Shown: positions 1 to 8,194 of the stretch, in pieces
How positions within the stretch are numbered: position 1 is the first letter of the stretch
Layout of the letters: each line of letters starts with the position of its first letter
Assembly: GCA_029013165.1 (NCBI GenBank)
Contig: JAQXMV010000152.1
Span: forward strand, 1-30,213
Length of the DNA stretch: 30,213 nucleotides
Direction of reading: 5' to 3'
Source of the DNA: Oscillospiraceae bacterium
GTDB lineage: Bacteria > Bacillota > Clostridia > Oscillospirales > Acutalibacteraceae
Made by a program: the position numbers and the translations under genes
The notes under the pieces: generated by a model
Told to the model about the DNA's origin: nothing
The model's input: the letters and a program-made list of their open reading frames with translations, nothing else
Databases searched by the model: none

Positions 1-19
1 CTATTGAGCTCCCCGAAAA

Positions 20-96
20 TGGCGACCCGGAACGGGCTCGAACCGTCGACCTCTAGCGTGACAGGCTAGCGTTCTAACCAGCTGAACTACCGGGCC
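20..96 (-). tRNA. tRNA-Asp (anticodon GTC)
   Basis: Read on the minus strand this is a complete 77-nt cloverleaf. The seven-base acceptor stem starts GGCCCGG and pairs with CCGGGTC (one G-U). The anticodon loop is CTGTCAC, giving anticodon GTC (Asp). The T-loop motif GGTTCGAGCCC is present, the discriminator base is G, and the 3' CCA is encoded. It lies two bases after the Val tRNA and is probably co-transcribed with it. The 19 bases beyond it to the window edge are too few to call anything. Confidence 0.97.
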
Positions 97-98
97 AT

Positions 99-174
99 TG
101 GTGGGAACAACAGGGCTCGAACCTGTGACCCTCTGCTTGTAAGGCAGATGCTCTCCCAGCTGAGCTATGCTCCC
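99..174 (-). tRNA. tRNA-Val (anticodon TAC)
   Basis: Minus-strand 76-nt tRNA. The acceptor stem GGGAGCA pairs with TGTTCCC (one G-U), the anticodon loop CTTACAA gives anticodon TAC (Val), the T-loop is GGTTCGAGCCC, and CCA is encoded. It is the first gene of a two-tRNA transcript behind the promoter at 215-243. Confidence 0.97.
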
Positions 175-214
175 ACATGAACGCTGCTCGACGTTGTCTC
201 ACAGCGACTTGTAT

Positions 215-243
215 ACTATACAACAAAAAGCGCTTTTTGTCAA
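215..243 (-). promoter_or_regulatory. Consensus sigma-A promoter of the tRNA pair
   Basis: On the minus strand a perfect -35 TTGACA (238-243) and a -10 TATAGT (215-220) are separated by exactly 17 bp. Transcription would start near 208, about 35 nt before tRNA-Val. The spacer is almost entirely a perfect 18-bp palindrome, ACAAAAAGCGCTTTTTGT (223-240), which is unusual inside a promoter. Confidence 0.9.
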
Positions 244-323
244 CACTTTTTCAAAAAAATTTTGGGAATTTTTCTGTACGCTGTGTCGTTAAGTATTCCG
301 TATGGATTCAGAGGCTCCATAGA

Positions 324-1199
324 CTATTTGGCGTTTTTCGCCAGCTTCCTGATTTCTGCTGGTGTGAAAACATATTTCCTGTCACAAAACTGACAGCAGA
401 CCTCTGTTTTTTCGTCCTTCGCCATGTCCTCAAGTTCCTGCCGTCCGGTGCTGAGCAGAGCCGCCTCCACCCTTTCCCGTGAACAATAGCACTGATACTG
501 CGGCTCACTGCTGTCCAGAACATCCAGCTCAAAAGCACTCAGAGCACGGCGGCAGATCTCCTCCGGCATCATGCCGCGGTCAATCATGGTGGAAACCGGC
601 TCGATATGCTCGATGCTCTTTTCCACCAGCTCAATGGTGTCCTCTCCGGCACTGGGTAAAAGCTGGATTATGAAACCGCCTGCGGCTCTCACAGTCAGGT
701 CAGGATTGACCAAAACACCGAGGGCACAGACAGAGGGCGTCTGCTGGCTGATGGAGAAATAAGCCGTGATATCTTCGGCAATCTCTCCGCTGACGATGGG
801 TGTGCGGCCTACATAAGGCTCCTTGAGCCCCAGATCCTTGATCACCGTGAGAAAGCCGTCTTTGCCGACAGCGCCGGCCACATCGAGCTTTCCCTTTTCA
901 TTCAGCGGGATTTCCACCACCGGCTCCGTGCAATAGCCTCTGACATTACCCTGACTGTCGGAAACAGCGATGACCGAACCGATGGGACCGCCTCCGTTCA
1001 GGCGCAATGTCACGGAATCATCTTCTCCCTTGAGGGCACAGCCCATGAGGGAAGCGGCGCTCAGGAGTCTGCCCAGAGCCGCCGTACAAACCGCAGAGGT
1101 TTCATGAATTTCCTGGGCGCGGTTTACGATATCCGTTGCGTCAACGGACATCACCGTGACCGTGCCGTCGACGGAAATACATCTGACTGATTTTCCCAT
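324..1199 (-). CDS. hslO: Hsp33 redox-regulated chaperone
   Basis: A 291-residue protein of normal Hsp33 length. Hsp33 is a cytoplasmic holdase switched on by oxidative unfolding, when four conserved cysteines release zinc. The C-terminal switch is visible as CYC (C237, C239) and CQFC (C269, C272); an additional C268 precedes the second pair. The N-terminal substrate-binding core contains the typical GPIGSV and GKLDVAGAVGKDGFLTV segments. The ATG is preceded by GAGGT seven bases upstream. It is the last gene of the yerC-methyltransferase-hslO operon, 25 bases after the methyltransferase. No clear terminator hairpin was seen between its stop and the tRNA promoter. Confidence 0.95.
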   Translation of the reverse strand: MGKSVRCISVDGTVTVMSVDATDIVNRAQEIHETSAVCTAALGRLLSAASLMGCALKGEDDSVTLRLNGGGPIGSVIAVSDSQGNVRGYCTEPVVEIPLNEKGKLDVAGAVGKDGFLTVIKDLGLKEPYVGRTPIVSGEIAEDITAYFSISQQTPSVCALGVLVNPDLTVRAAGGFIIQLLPSAGEDTIELVEKSIEHIEPVSTMIDRGMMPEEICRRALSAFELDVLDSSEPQYQCYCSRERVEAALLSTGRQELEDMAKDEKTEVCCQFCDRKYVFTPAEIRKLAKNAK

Positions 1200-1224
1200 T
1201 TCGTTTACCTCGTTTTTCTGAAAA

Positions 1225-1980
1225 TTATTGTGTGCCGTGCTTTCTTGCCAAAATGACAGCGCGCTGACTGTCGGGCCTGAGAGGCTCCCGGGTCATTTCG
1301 TCGAACACACCGATGAGCTCAAATTTATATTCCCCGAGAGCCTCGCACAGCTCCCGGATCTCGTATCCTCTTTCCTCAAAGGTTTCGCTGTATTTATAGT
1401 ATACATCCTCTTCTTCGTCTTTTTCAAAAATGTCAAGGCTGACCCTGGTCAAAAGAGAGTCGTCGGTGCTGTTTTGCCAGACACAGTATACCTCGTCCAT
1501 GTCATAGACATAGGTTTTGTCACCCAGAATTTCCCTGTGCTTATAGGGCGTATTGACATCGAAAAGAAACAGTCCCCGGTTCTCCATAAAAAGAGAAACC
1601 CGGCGGAATATCTCTCTGACCTGACGGAAATCCGTGACATGATTGATGCTGTCGAGAGTACAGACTGCCGCATTGATCGTGCCGAAAAGATCCAGTTCCT
1701 GCATCTGCTGACAAAGGAAGATCACATCTTCACCGGTCTGCATTTTCTTTTCCTGGGCCATGCTCAGCATTTCCTCCGAGCCGTCCACACCGATGACATC
1801 GTAGCCCCTCTGACTGAGCATGAGCGAAAGCGTACCGGTGCCGCAGGCCAGATCAAGCAAAATCCCCTCGCCGACGCCGTAGTCGGCCAGGAGATCCGCC
1901 ATATAGCTGCTCATTGCGGCATAGTCCACATTTTCCGTCAGCGTATCATAATAATATGCAAAATCGCCGTATGAAGCCAT
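1225..1980 (-). CDS. Class I SAM-dependent methyltransferase
   Basis: A 251-residue Rossmann-fold methyltransferase. Motif I is LLDLACGTGTL (residues 41-51) and the acidic end of strand beta-2 is VIGVD (D66), both contacting S-adenosylmethionine. It resembles the small-molecule/Methyltransf_25-like group. The substrate cannot be read from sequence, and no RNA- or DNA-specific domain is attached. The ATG follows GGGAAAGAG directly, and the gene begins 12 bases after yerC stops, so translation is probably coupled. It sits between a TrpR-like regulator and hslO. Confidence 0.85.
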   Translation of the reverse strand: MASYGDFAYYYDTLTENVDYAAMSSYMADLLADYGVGEGILLDLACGTGTLSLMLSQRGYDVIGVDGSEEMLSMAQEKKMQTGEDVIFLCQQMQELDLFGTINAAVCTLDSINHVTDFRQVREIFRRVSLFMENRGLFLFDVNTPYKHREILGDKTYVYDMDEVYCVWQNSTDDSLLTRVSLDIFEKDEEEDVYYKYSETFEERGYEIRELCEALGEYKFELIGVFDEMTREPLRPDSQRAVILARKHGTQ

Positions 1981-1992
1981 CTCTTTCCCTCA

Positions 1993-2286
1993 TCAGTCCT
2001 CTTTGCAGAAGAGTCTCTCATAGCCGCCCTTGCCAAAAGCAAGAGAACGGTTGACGCGGCTGATGGTGGCGGTGCTCGCTCCGGTCTCGGCAACAATGTC
2101 GCTGTATACTTTCTTTTCCGAGAGCATTTTTGCCACCACAAGACGCTGAGAAATAGAGGCCAGCTCCGTTTTGGTGCAGAGATCGTCAAAGAGCGCCTCA
2201 CATTCCTCTAAGGTCTCTATTTTCAGTATTGTCTGATAAAGATACTCGATATTCTTCATAGTCTTCTCATTATTCCTGTCTGCCAA
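1993..2286 (-). CDS. YerC/YecD-family TrpR-like DNA-binding protein
   Basis: A small helix-turn-helix protein of the YerC/YecD family, related to the Trp repressor. Diagnostic segments are LEECEALFDDLCT, the core ISQRLVVAKML, and the recognition helix ETGASTATISRVNRSL, all close to Bacillus subtilis YerC as I recall it. I chose the TTG at 2286 because GGGAG lies nine bases upstream and the predicted transcript starts near 2314, which leaves no leader for a start at 2310. An ATG at 2259 is the alternative but lacks a well-spaced binding site. The ligand and target genes are unknown. It is the first gene of the operon with the methyltransferase and hslO. Confidence 0.85.
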   Translation of the reverse strand: MADRNNEKTMKNIEYLYQTILKIETLEECEALFDDLCTKTELASISQRLVVAKMLSEKKVYSDIVAETGASTATISRVNRSLAFGKGGYERLFCKED

Positions 2287-2320
2287 TGTCTTTTTCTCCC
2301 TTCCGAGCAATTCCGAAACT

Positions 2321-2349
2321 ATTTTAGCACACTAAAACAAAAAAGTAAA
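2321..2349 (-). promoter_or_regulatory. Promoter of the yerC-methyltransferase-hslO operon
   Basis: Minus-strand -35 TTTACT (2344-2349), 17-bp spacer and -10 TAAAAT (2321-2326). TGC before the -10 makes it an extended -10. The predicted start is near 2314, which helps place the yerC start codon. Confidence 0.7.
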
Positions 2350-2424
2350 CCATATTTTTCAAATCGGGTGGTTTTCTTTTTTGGGTTTCGGGAACAGAAG
2401 CAAAAAACAAAAAATTGCGGAATG

Positions 2425-2453
2425 TTGCATTTTATGCCCAAATGATGTATAAT
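2425..2453 (+). promoter_or_regulatory. Promoter of the alpha/beta hydrolase gene
   Basis: -35 TTGCAT (2425-2430), 17-bp spacer and a perfect -10 TATAAT (2448-2453). Transcription should start near 2460, about 25 nt before the ATG. It is divergent from the yerC promoter, with 75 bp between the two -35 elements. Confidence 0.85.
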
Positions 2454-2484
2454 GTGAATCAACGATTAAAAAAAGAAAGGTTGT

Positions 2485-3471
2485 ATGACCATGTGTTTGA
2501 CCATGCCTTACGCAGCAAAAGCCGCCATTACTGTCCTTATCATCATTCTTCTTGTGCTTCTGCTTCTTTATCTTGCTCTGGGCTTTCTTTTCTTCTTTAT
2601 CGCTCTGGGCAGCAAGAGAAGAGAAGACGAAACGATCCCCTGCAAAAACAGCCTCTTTGAACGAAACAAGGATAATATCAATCTCGTCAACGGCTACAAA
2701 TGGTACGACACGACATATCATCAGGAAGTCACCATCAAAAGCCGCAAGGGTCTGACTCTCCACGGCGTAGAATTCAGGAATCCCTCCAACAGCAACATCT
2801 GGGTCATCACCCTCCACGGCTGGACCAATGTCAAAAGAGAAATGTCCAGCTATGCCATGGATTTTTACCGCCGGGGCTTCAATGTCCTGATTCCCGACCT
2901 GCGCGGTCACGGCAACAGTGAAAGCAAGTTTGTATCCATGGGCTGGCTTGACCGTCTCGATGTGGTGGACTGGATCGAAAGCATCGTTAAGGAAAATCCC
3001 AAGGCAAAAATAATAATCCACGGCACATCAATGGGCGGTGCCACCACGATGATGACCACAGGAGAAAACCTGCCGGAAAATGTGGTTCTTGCCATTGAGG
3101 ACTGCGGTTTCACCTCCGTCAAGGATATCTTCACCGATCAGGCAGAAAGAAAGTATCATCTTCCGCCGAAGCTGGTGGTTCCCGTTGCCAGCTTCGTGTG
3201 CAAGCTCATGAACGGATTCTTCTTCGGCGAGGCCAGTGCCGTCGAGCAGCTGAAAAAATCCAAGACACCGACACTTTTCATTCACGGCGACCAGGATAAT
3301 TTCGTGCTTCCGTCCAATCTTGATCCCGTTTACAACGCCTGCGCCGCACCGAAAGAAAAGCACATTATTCACGGCGCGGAACACGCCGTTTCCGCCTATT
3401 GGTACCACGATGAATACTGGCAGACCATCGACGCTTTCCTTGAAAAATATTTGTATACCGTTAAAAACTAA
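2485..3471 (+). CDS. Membrane-anchored alpha/beta hydrolase
   Basis: A 328-residue serine hydrolase with one N-terminal membrane helix (about residues 12-42), so the catalytic domain is tethered to the membrane. The oxyanion segment is LHGW (110-113), the nucleophile elbow is GTSMGG (S182), the likely acid is D271 in HGDQDNFV, and the catalytic histidine is H300 in GAEHA. This layout matches the Bem46/YqkD-type esterase-like group, whose substrates are mostly unknown. GAAAGG lies four bases before the first ATG; an in-frame ATG at 2491 with ten-base spacing is possible. It is monocistronic, with its own promoter and terminator. Confidence 0.88.
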   Translation: MTMCLTMPYAAKAAITVLIIILLVLLLLYLALGFLFFFIALGSKRREDETIPCKNSLFERNKDNINLVNGYKWYDTTYHQEVTIKSRKGLTLHGVEFRNPSNSNIWVITLHGWTNVKREMSSYAMDFYRRGFNVLIPDLRGHGNSESKFVSMGWLDRLDVVDWIESIVKENPKAKIIIHGTSMGGATTMMTTGENLPENVVLAIEDCGFTSVKDIFTDQAERKYHLPPKLVVPVASFVCKLMNGFFFGEASAVEQLKKSKTPTLFIHGDQDNFVLPSNLDPVYNACAAPKEKHIIHGAEHAVSAYWYHDEYWQTIDAFLEKYLYTVKN

Positions 3472-3490
3472 AGTCCTTACATAGTCATGT

Positions 3491-3528
3491 CACCGTCTGA
3501 ACGAAACTGTTCAGGCGGTGATTTTTTT
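3491..3528 (+). terminator. Rho-independent terminator after the hydrolase
   Basis: A 12-bp stem (3491-3502 with 3509-3520, one G-U), six-base loop GAAACT, then a run of seven T (3522-3528). It starts 20 bases after the hydrolase stop. Confidence 0.9.
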
Positions 3529-3650
3529 GACGAAAGCTCCTTAAAACCGAAACCTCTGAAAGCCGTCACAGCTTTATTCTTTCACAGTGAATAAATCTTT
3601 TTCATTGAGACAAAATAACAAGGAAATCAGCTGAAAGGGCGGTGAAAGAA

Positions 3651-5066
3651 ATGAGACAAAGCGGTATTCTTCTGCCTTTGTTTTCTCTGCCCTCACCTTA
3701 TGGAATCGGCACGCTCGGAAAAGCGGCACGGGAATTTGTCGACTTTCTCCATGACGCCGGGCAGAGCCTGTGGCAGATTCTGCCCACAGGCCCCACCTCT
3801 TTCGGCAACAGCCCTTATCAGAGCTTCAGCGCCTTTGCAGGTAATCCCTATTTCATTGATCCCGATTTGCTGGCTGAAAAGGGACTGCTGAAAACCCAGG
3901 AGCTGCCCCGCGGCGCACCCGACGGCAGTGCCGTAGACTATGCTTTCCTTTACCGCACACGCGGCGCGCTCATCAAAAAAGCCGCCGGGCGCCTGTCTGA
4001 GTCGGAAAGTGACTTCCTGCGCTTTTGCCATGAAAACAGCTTCTGGCTGGAGGACCATTCTCAGTTTATGGCACTGAAAGAGGCAAACGACATGCTGCCG
4101 CCGGCGAAATGGAAAAAGCAGTCAGCCTCCCATGAAGCGGTTCATCTGCACAAAAAAATTCAGTATTTGTTTTTCCGACAGTGGTTAGACTTAAAAAAAT
4201 ATGCCAATGATAAGCATATCCGCATTGTCGGTGATCTGCCCATCTATGTCAGCCGCGACAGCAGTGATTTTTATTTCCGACCGGCGCTTTTCCTCAGCGG
4301 TCGTTCCGCCGCCTGTCCCCCGGACAGCTTTAATCCGGAGGGTCAGCTCTGGGGCAATCCCGTCTATGACTGGGCGGCCATGGAAAAAGACGGCTTTGGC
4401 TGGTGGATTCAAAGACTCCGACAGGCCGCCGCGCTTTTCGACTGCATACGCATCGATCATTTCCGCGGCATTTATGAATATTACAGTGTCAAGGAGGAGA
4501 GCCGCAGCGCGGTCTGCGGAGAGTGGCGTTCGGGTCCGGGACTTGCTTTCGTGGAAACCATCCGTCGCGAGCTGCCCGAAGCCGATATTATCGCCGAAGA
4601 TCTGGGCTTTCTGACCGATGACTGCAGAGACTTTTTCTCTCGGGCCGGCTTCCCCGGCATGAAAGTCTTACAGTTTGCCTTTGACGGAGACGACAGCGAA
4701 TACCTGCCTCACAATTACACGAAAAATTCCGTGGCCTACACGGGTACCCATGACAATCCCACAGTCCGTCAGTGGCTGTGCCGCTGCGGCGACAGCCGCA
4801 GACAGCGCGCCATGGACTACCTCGGTGCACAGAATATAGCCTGCCTCCCCGATTGTTTTATCCGCGCTGTCATGGGCAGCGTCAGCGAAAGAGCCATCGT
4901 GCCCTTTGCCGACTGGATTCACCTGGGCAGTGAGGGCAGGATCAACACCCCGGGAACGGCCGAGGGCAACTGGGAGTTCCGCATCAGACAGCGGGATATG
5001 AGCGAAAAACTCTCGCAAAAAATTAATTATTATACCGTTCTTTACGGACGGTCAAGGAGATGTTAG
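3651..5066 (+). CDS. malQ: 4-alpha-glucanotransferase (amylomaltase, GH77)
   Basis: A cytoplasmic enzyme that transfers alpha-1,4-glucan segments between maltodextrins, releasing glucose and longer chains. The 471-residue length is normal for GH77. The N-terminal hallmark SGILLPLFSLPSPYGIGTLG and substrate-loop region SPYQSFSAFAGNPY are present. Catalytic residues are D269 (nucleophile, IRIDHFRG), E316 (acid/base, IIAEDLG) and D368 (GTHDN). Start: the ATG at 3651 has AAAGGG eleven bases upstream; a GTG at 3642 is only two bases from it and less likely. It is the first gene of the maltodextrin operon, and its last codons contain the ribosome binding site of the next gene. Confidence 0.95.
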   Translation: MRQSGILLPLFSLPSPYGIGTLGKAAREFVDFLHDAGQSLWQILPTGPTSFGNSPYQSFSAFAGNPYFIDPDLLAEKGLLKTQELPRGAPDGSAVDYAFLYRTRGALIKKAAGRLSESESDFLRFCHENSFWLEDHSQFMALKEANDMLPPAKWKKQSASHEAVHLHKKIQYLFFRQWLDLKKYANDKHIRIVGDLPIYVSRDSSDFYFRPALFLSGRSAACPPDSFNPEGQLWGNPVYDWAAMEKDGFGWWIQRLRQAAALFDCIRIDHFRGIYEYYSVKEESRSAVCGEWRSGPGLAFVETIRRELPEADIIAEDLGFLTDDCRDFFSRAGFPGMKVLQFAFDGDDSEYLPHNYTKNSVAYTGTHDNPTVRQWLCRCGDSRRQRAMDYLGAQNIACLPDCFIRAVMGSVSERAIVPFADWIHLGSEGRINTPGTAEGNWEFRIRQRDMSEKLSQKINYYTVLYGRSRRC

Positions 5067-5067
5067 T

Positions 5068-6450
5068 ATGAAAAAAATCACAGCAGCAATCCTTTCTCTG
5101 CTGATTCTTGTCAGCTTCGCCGCCTGCGGCACGAAAAATCCCACCACGCCAAACAATACGACGGTGCAAAATCAAAGTCAGACTCCGGCCAAAAATACCG
5201 AAATCTATTTTTTGAATTTCAAACCTGAGGTCGCTGATATTTATGACGCCATAGCCGATGACTATAAAAAGGAAACCGGCGTCAGCGTCAAGGTGGTCAC
5301 CGCCGCCAGCGACACCTATGAGCAGACCCTGACCTCGGAAATTGCCAAGAAAAATCCACCGACCATTTTCCAGATCAACGGCCCCGTCGGATATGAAAAC
5401 TGGAAGAACTACTGTGCCGACCTCAAGCAGACGAAGCTCTATTCCATTCTCTCCGACAAAAGCCTGGCCATCACCGGAGAGGGCGGTGTTTACGGCATAC
5501 CCTATGTGCTGGAGGGCTACGGCATTATCTATAACGAAGAAATCACCGACAAATACTTTGCCCTGAAGAACCGAGGCACCACCCTGCGCTCCATGAACGA
5601 TGTCAATTCCTTCAAGGAATTCAAGGCTCTTGTCGAGGATATGCAGAAGCACCGCCAAGAACTGGGCATCGAGGGTGTTTTCGCCTCGACCTCTTTCGCG
5701 CCGGGCAATCAGTGGCGCTGGAACACCCACCTGCTCAATGTACCTTTCCACCTGGAAATGGCAGAGAATCAGAACTATGACAACAGTACCCTCGCCGGCC
5801 TTGCCTCCGAGGAATTCACTTTCAAGTATTCCGAGGGCTTCCGCGGCATCTTCGATCTGTATCTTGACAATTCCGTCACCGACAGAAAGCTCATCGGCTC
5901 CAAGAGCGTCAATGACTCCATGGCTGAGTTTGCGCTGGGCAAAGCCGCCATGGTGCAAAACGGAAGCTGGGCTTACAGTGAGATCAGCAAGGTTGACGGC
6001 AACACCGTCAAAGCCGACAAAATCAAGATGCTTCCGATCTATATCGGCGATCAGAATGAAGGACAGCAGGGAATCTGCATCGGCACGGAAAACTATCTGG
6101 CCGTCAATTCCAAGGTCTCCGAAGAGCTGCAGACAGCCTCAGCCGATTTCCTATACTGGCTTTTCTCCTCGGAAACCGGCAAGCGGTATGTCACAGAAGA
6201 GCTGGGCTTCGTCACACCCTTTGAGACTCTCCGTGACGCTGAGATGACCGATCCTCTTGCCCGCGAGGTGCTTCGTTGGAGCAACGAGGACAATATCACC
6301 GCCGTTCCCTGGGCTTTCACATCTTTCCCGGGAACCACCTTTAAGGACGAAGTCGGCAGCGCACTGCTGGAATATGCACAGGGCACCAAAAACTGGGATC
6401 AGGTCAAAACTCAGATCAGTTCCTCCTGGAAAAGTGCCAGAGCACAATAA
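5068..6450 (+). CDS. Maltodextrin-type ABC transporter binding lipoprotein (family 1)
   Basis: A 460-residue extracellular sugar-binding lipoprotein. The lysine-rich signal peptide ends in lipobox SFAAC, with the acylated cysteine at C20, followed by a Thr/Asn/Gln-rich linker. The rest reads as an SBP_bac_1 (MalE/UgpB-like) fold, for example IYFLNFKPEVADIYDAIA near the mature start and GKAAMVQNGSWAY in the middle. Specificity for malto-oligosaccharides is inferred from adjacency to malQ and an MsmK-type ATPase, not from binding residues. The ATG lies one base after the malQ stop, with AAGGAG inside malQ, so translation is probably coupled. Confidence 0.9.
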   Translation: MKKITAAILSLLILVSFAACGTKNPTTPNNTTVQNQSQTPAKNTEIYFLNFKPEVADIYDAIADDYKKETGVSVKVVTAASDTYEQTLTSEIAKKNPPTIFQINGPVGYENWKNYCADLKQTKLYSILSDKSLAITGEGGVYGIPYVLEGYGIIYNEEITDKYFALKNRGTTLRSMNDVNSFKEFKALVEDMQKHRQELGIEGVFASTSFAPGNQWRWNTHLLNVPFHLEMAENQNYDNSTLAGLASEEFTFKYSEGFRGIFDLYLDNSVTDRKLIGSKSVNDSMAEFALGKAAMVQNGSWAYSEISKVDGNTVKADKIKMLPIYIGDQNEGQQGICIGTENYLAVNSKVSEELQTASADFLYWLFSSETGKRYVTEELGFVTPFETLRDAEMTDPLAREVLRWSNEDNITAVPWAFTSFPGTTFKDEVGSALLEYAQGTKNWDQVKTQISSSWKSARAQ

Positions 6451-6471
6451 CAAACCGAAAGGGCGAAAAGC

Positions 6472-7314
6472 ATGAAAAACAGTCTCAAAAAATACTATCC
6501 CGTTTTCGCCCTGCCCACCACCGCGGCCTTTCTCATCGCCTTTCTCATACCGTTTATTTTAGGAATCTATCTGTCCTTCACCCGTTTCACCACCGTCAGC
6601 GACGCCGAATTTGTCGGACTATCCAACTATATCAAGGCTCTGACCAGCCGGGAGTTTCTCAATTCCCTGTGGTTTACGGTCAAATTTGCCGCCGTCAGCC
6701 TGGTTACGGTGAATCTGATTGCCTTTACTCTGGCCATGCTTCTGACGAGGAAAATCAAGGGCACCAACCTTTTCCGGACGGTTTTCTTCATGCCCAACCT
6801 CATCGGCGGCATCGTCCTGGGTTATATCTGGCAGCTGATTATCAACGGTATTCTGGAGAACTTCGGCGTCACCATAACCTTTGATCCGAAATACGGCTTC
6901 TGGGGTCTTGTGGTGCTGATGAACTGGCAGATGATCGGCTATATGATGATCATTTATATCGCCGGCATACAGAATATTCCCGGCGATCTCATTGACGCGG
7001 CGAGGGTGGACGGAGCCGGCTCCTGGGGGATTCTGCGCCATGTGATCATACCCATGGTCATGCCCTCGATCACCATATGTCTCTTTCTGACCATCACCAA
7101 TTCTTTCAAGCTCTTCGACGCCAACCTTGCCCTGACCGACGGCGCGCCCTCGCGCCAGAGCGCCATGCTGGCACTGGATATATACAAAACCTTTTACGGC
7201 ACCGTCGGTTCCCAGGGCGTGGGTCAGGCCAAAGCAGTCATCTTTTTTCTGCTGCTTGCCGTGATCTCCCTCATTCAGCTACGCTTCACGGCCAATAAGG
7301 AGGTCGAGGCATGA
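6472..7314 (+). CDS. Sugar ABC transporter permease, MalF-type
   Basis: A 280-residue inner permease with six predicted membrane spans. The EAA loop that docks the ATPase is DAARVDGAGSWGILRHVIIP (residues 175-194). This 'small MalF' lacks the large periplasmic insert of the enterobacterial protein, as usual for Gram-positive CUT1 systems. AAAGGG lies eight bases before the ATG. Its last four bases (ATGA) overlap the start of the next permease, a classic translational coupling. Confidence 0.92.
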   Translation: MKNSLKKYYPVFALPTTAAFLIAFLIPFILGIYLSFTRFTTVSDAEFVGLSNYIKALTSREFLNSLWFTVKFAAVSLVTVNLIAFTLAMLLTRKIKGTNLFRTVFFMPNLIGGIVLGYIWQLIINGILENFGVTITFDPKYGFWGLVVLMNWQMIGYMMIIYIAGIQNIPGDLIDAARVDGAGSWGILRHVIIPMVMPSITICLFLTITNSFKLFDANLALTDGAPSRQSAMLALDIYKTFYGTVGSQGVGQAKAVIFFLLLAVISLIQLRFTANKEVEA

Positions 7315-8138
7315 AAAGCAAGAAAAACATCATCATTTTTATCGTGCTTGTCATTTTATGCCTGGCATTTCTCTTCCCGGTTTTCATCGTGTTGATGAAT
7401 TCCTTTAAAAGTAAACTCTTCATCAGCTCCGAGCCCTTTGCTCTGCCCACGGCCGAAACCTTCGCCGGGCTGACCAACTACATCGAGGGGCTGAAAAAGA
7501 CCGGCTTCTTCTCGGCTTTTGCGCTGTCTCTTTTCATCACCGCAGGCTCGGTGCTGGCCATTGTGATTTTCACCTCCATGACCGCCTGGTATATCACCCG
7601 TGTCAAAACCAAGCTGGCCCGCCTGACCTACTATGCCTTTGTGTTTTCCATGGTCGTCCCCTTTCAGATGGTGATGTTCACCATGGTCAAGGCGGCCAAT
7701 GTCCTTCACCTCGACAGTCCCCTCGGACTGATCGTCATTTATCTTGGCTTCGGTGCGGGACTGAGTGTCTTTATGTTCAGCGGCTTCGTTAAGGGAATCC
7801 CCGTGGAAATCGAGGAAGCGGCCATGATCGACGGCTGCGGCCCCATCAGGACTTTCTTCCTTGTGGTTTTTCCGCTGATGAAGCCCACCACCATCACCGT
7901 GGCGATTCTCAACGCCATGTGGATATGGAATGACTATCTGCTGCCCTATCTCGTCATAGGCTCCGACTATAAAACCATACCCATCGCCATTCAGTATCTG
8001 CGCGGCGGTTACGGCTCCATTGATATGGGAGCCATGATGGCAATGCTTGTGCTGTCGATTCTGCCGATCGTCATTTTCTATCTTCTGTGTCAGAAGCACA
8101 TCATACGCGGCGTGGTTGCCGGTGCTGTCAAGGGCTGA
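7311..8138 (+). CDS. Sugar ABC transporter permease, MalG-type
   Basis: A 275-residue CUT1 permease paired with the MalF-type protein. An N-terminal membrane helix covers about residues 7-30. The EAA loop reads EIEEAAMIDGCGPIRTFFLV (residues 166-185), followed by the conserved PLMKP. The segment IWNDYLLPYLVI near residue 205 is typical of the family. The start codon overlaps the preceding stop (ATGA). Confidence 0.92.
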   Translation: MKSKKNIIIFIVLVILCLAFLFPVFIVLMNSFKSKLFISSEPFALPTAETFAGLTNYIEGLKKTGFFSAFALSLFITAGSVLAIVIFTSMTAWYITRVKTKLARLTYYAFVFSMVVPFQMVMFTMVKAANVLHLDSPLGLIVIYLGFGAGLSVFMFSGFVKGIPVEIEEAAMIDGCGPIRTFFLVVFPLMKPTTITVAILNAMWIWNDYLLPYLVIGSDYKTIPIAIQYLRGGYGSIDMGAMMAMLVLSILPIVIFYLLCQKHIIRGVVAGAVKG

Positions 8139-8194
8139 GCCCACAGGCGAAAGCCGGATCGGATCAATATTCATGAAAGCCAAAGGAGGATACC

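Noticed and set aside
224..240. Palindrome at 223-240 as terminator of hslO
   Set aside because: It is only 8-9 bp of mostly A/T pairing with no room for a loop, and it overlaps a consensus promoter instead.
1228..1974. A 248-codon plus-strand open frame opposite the methyltransferase
   Set aside because: The minus strand carries clear SAM-binding motifs and operon spacing.
2259..2310. Starting yerC at the upstream TTG (2310)
   Set aside because: The predicted transcript begins near 2314 and the GGGAG site lies inside that extension, so the start must be further downstream.
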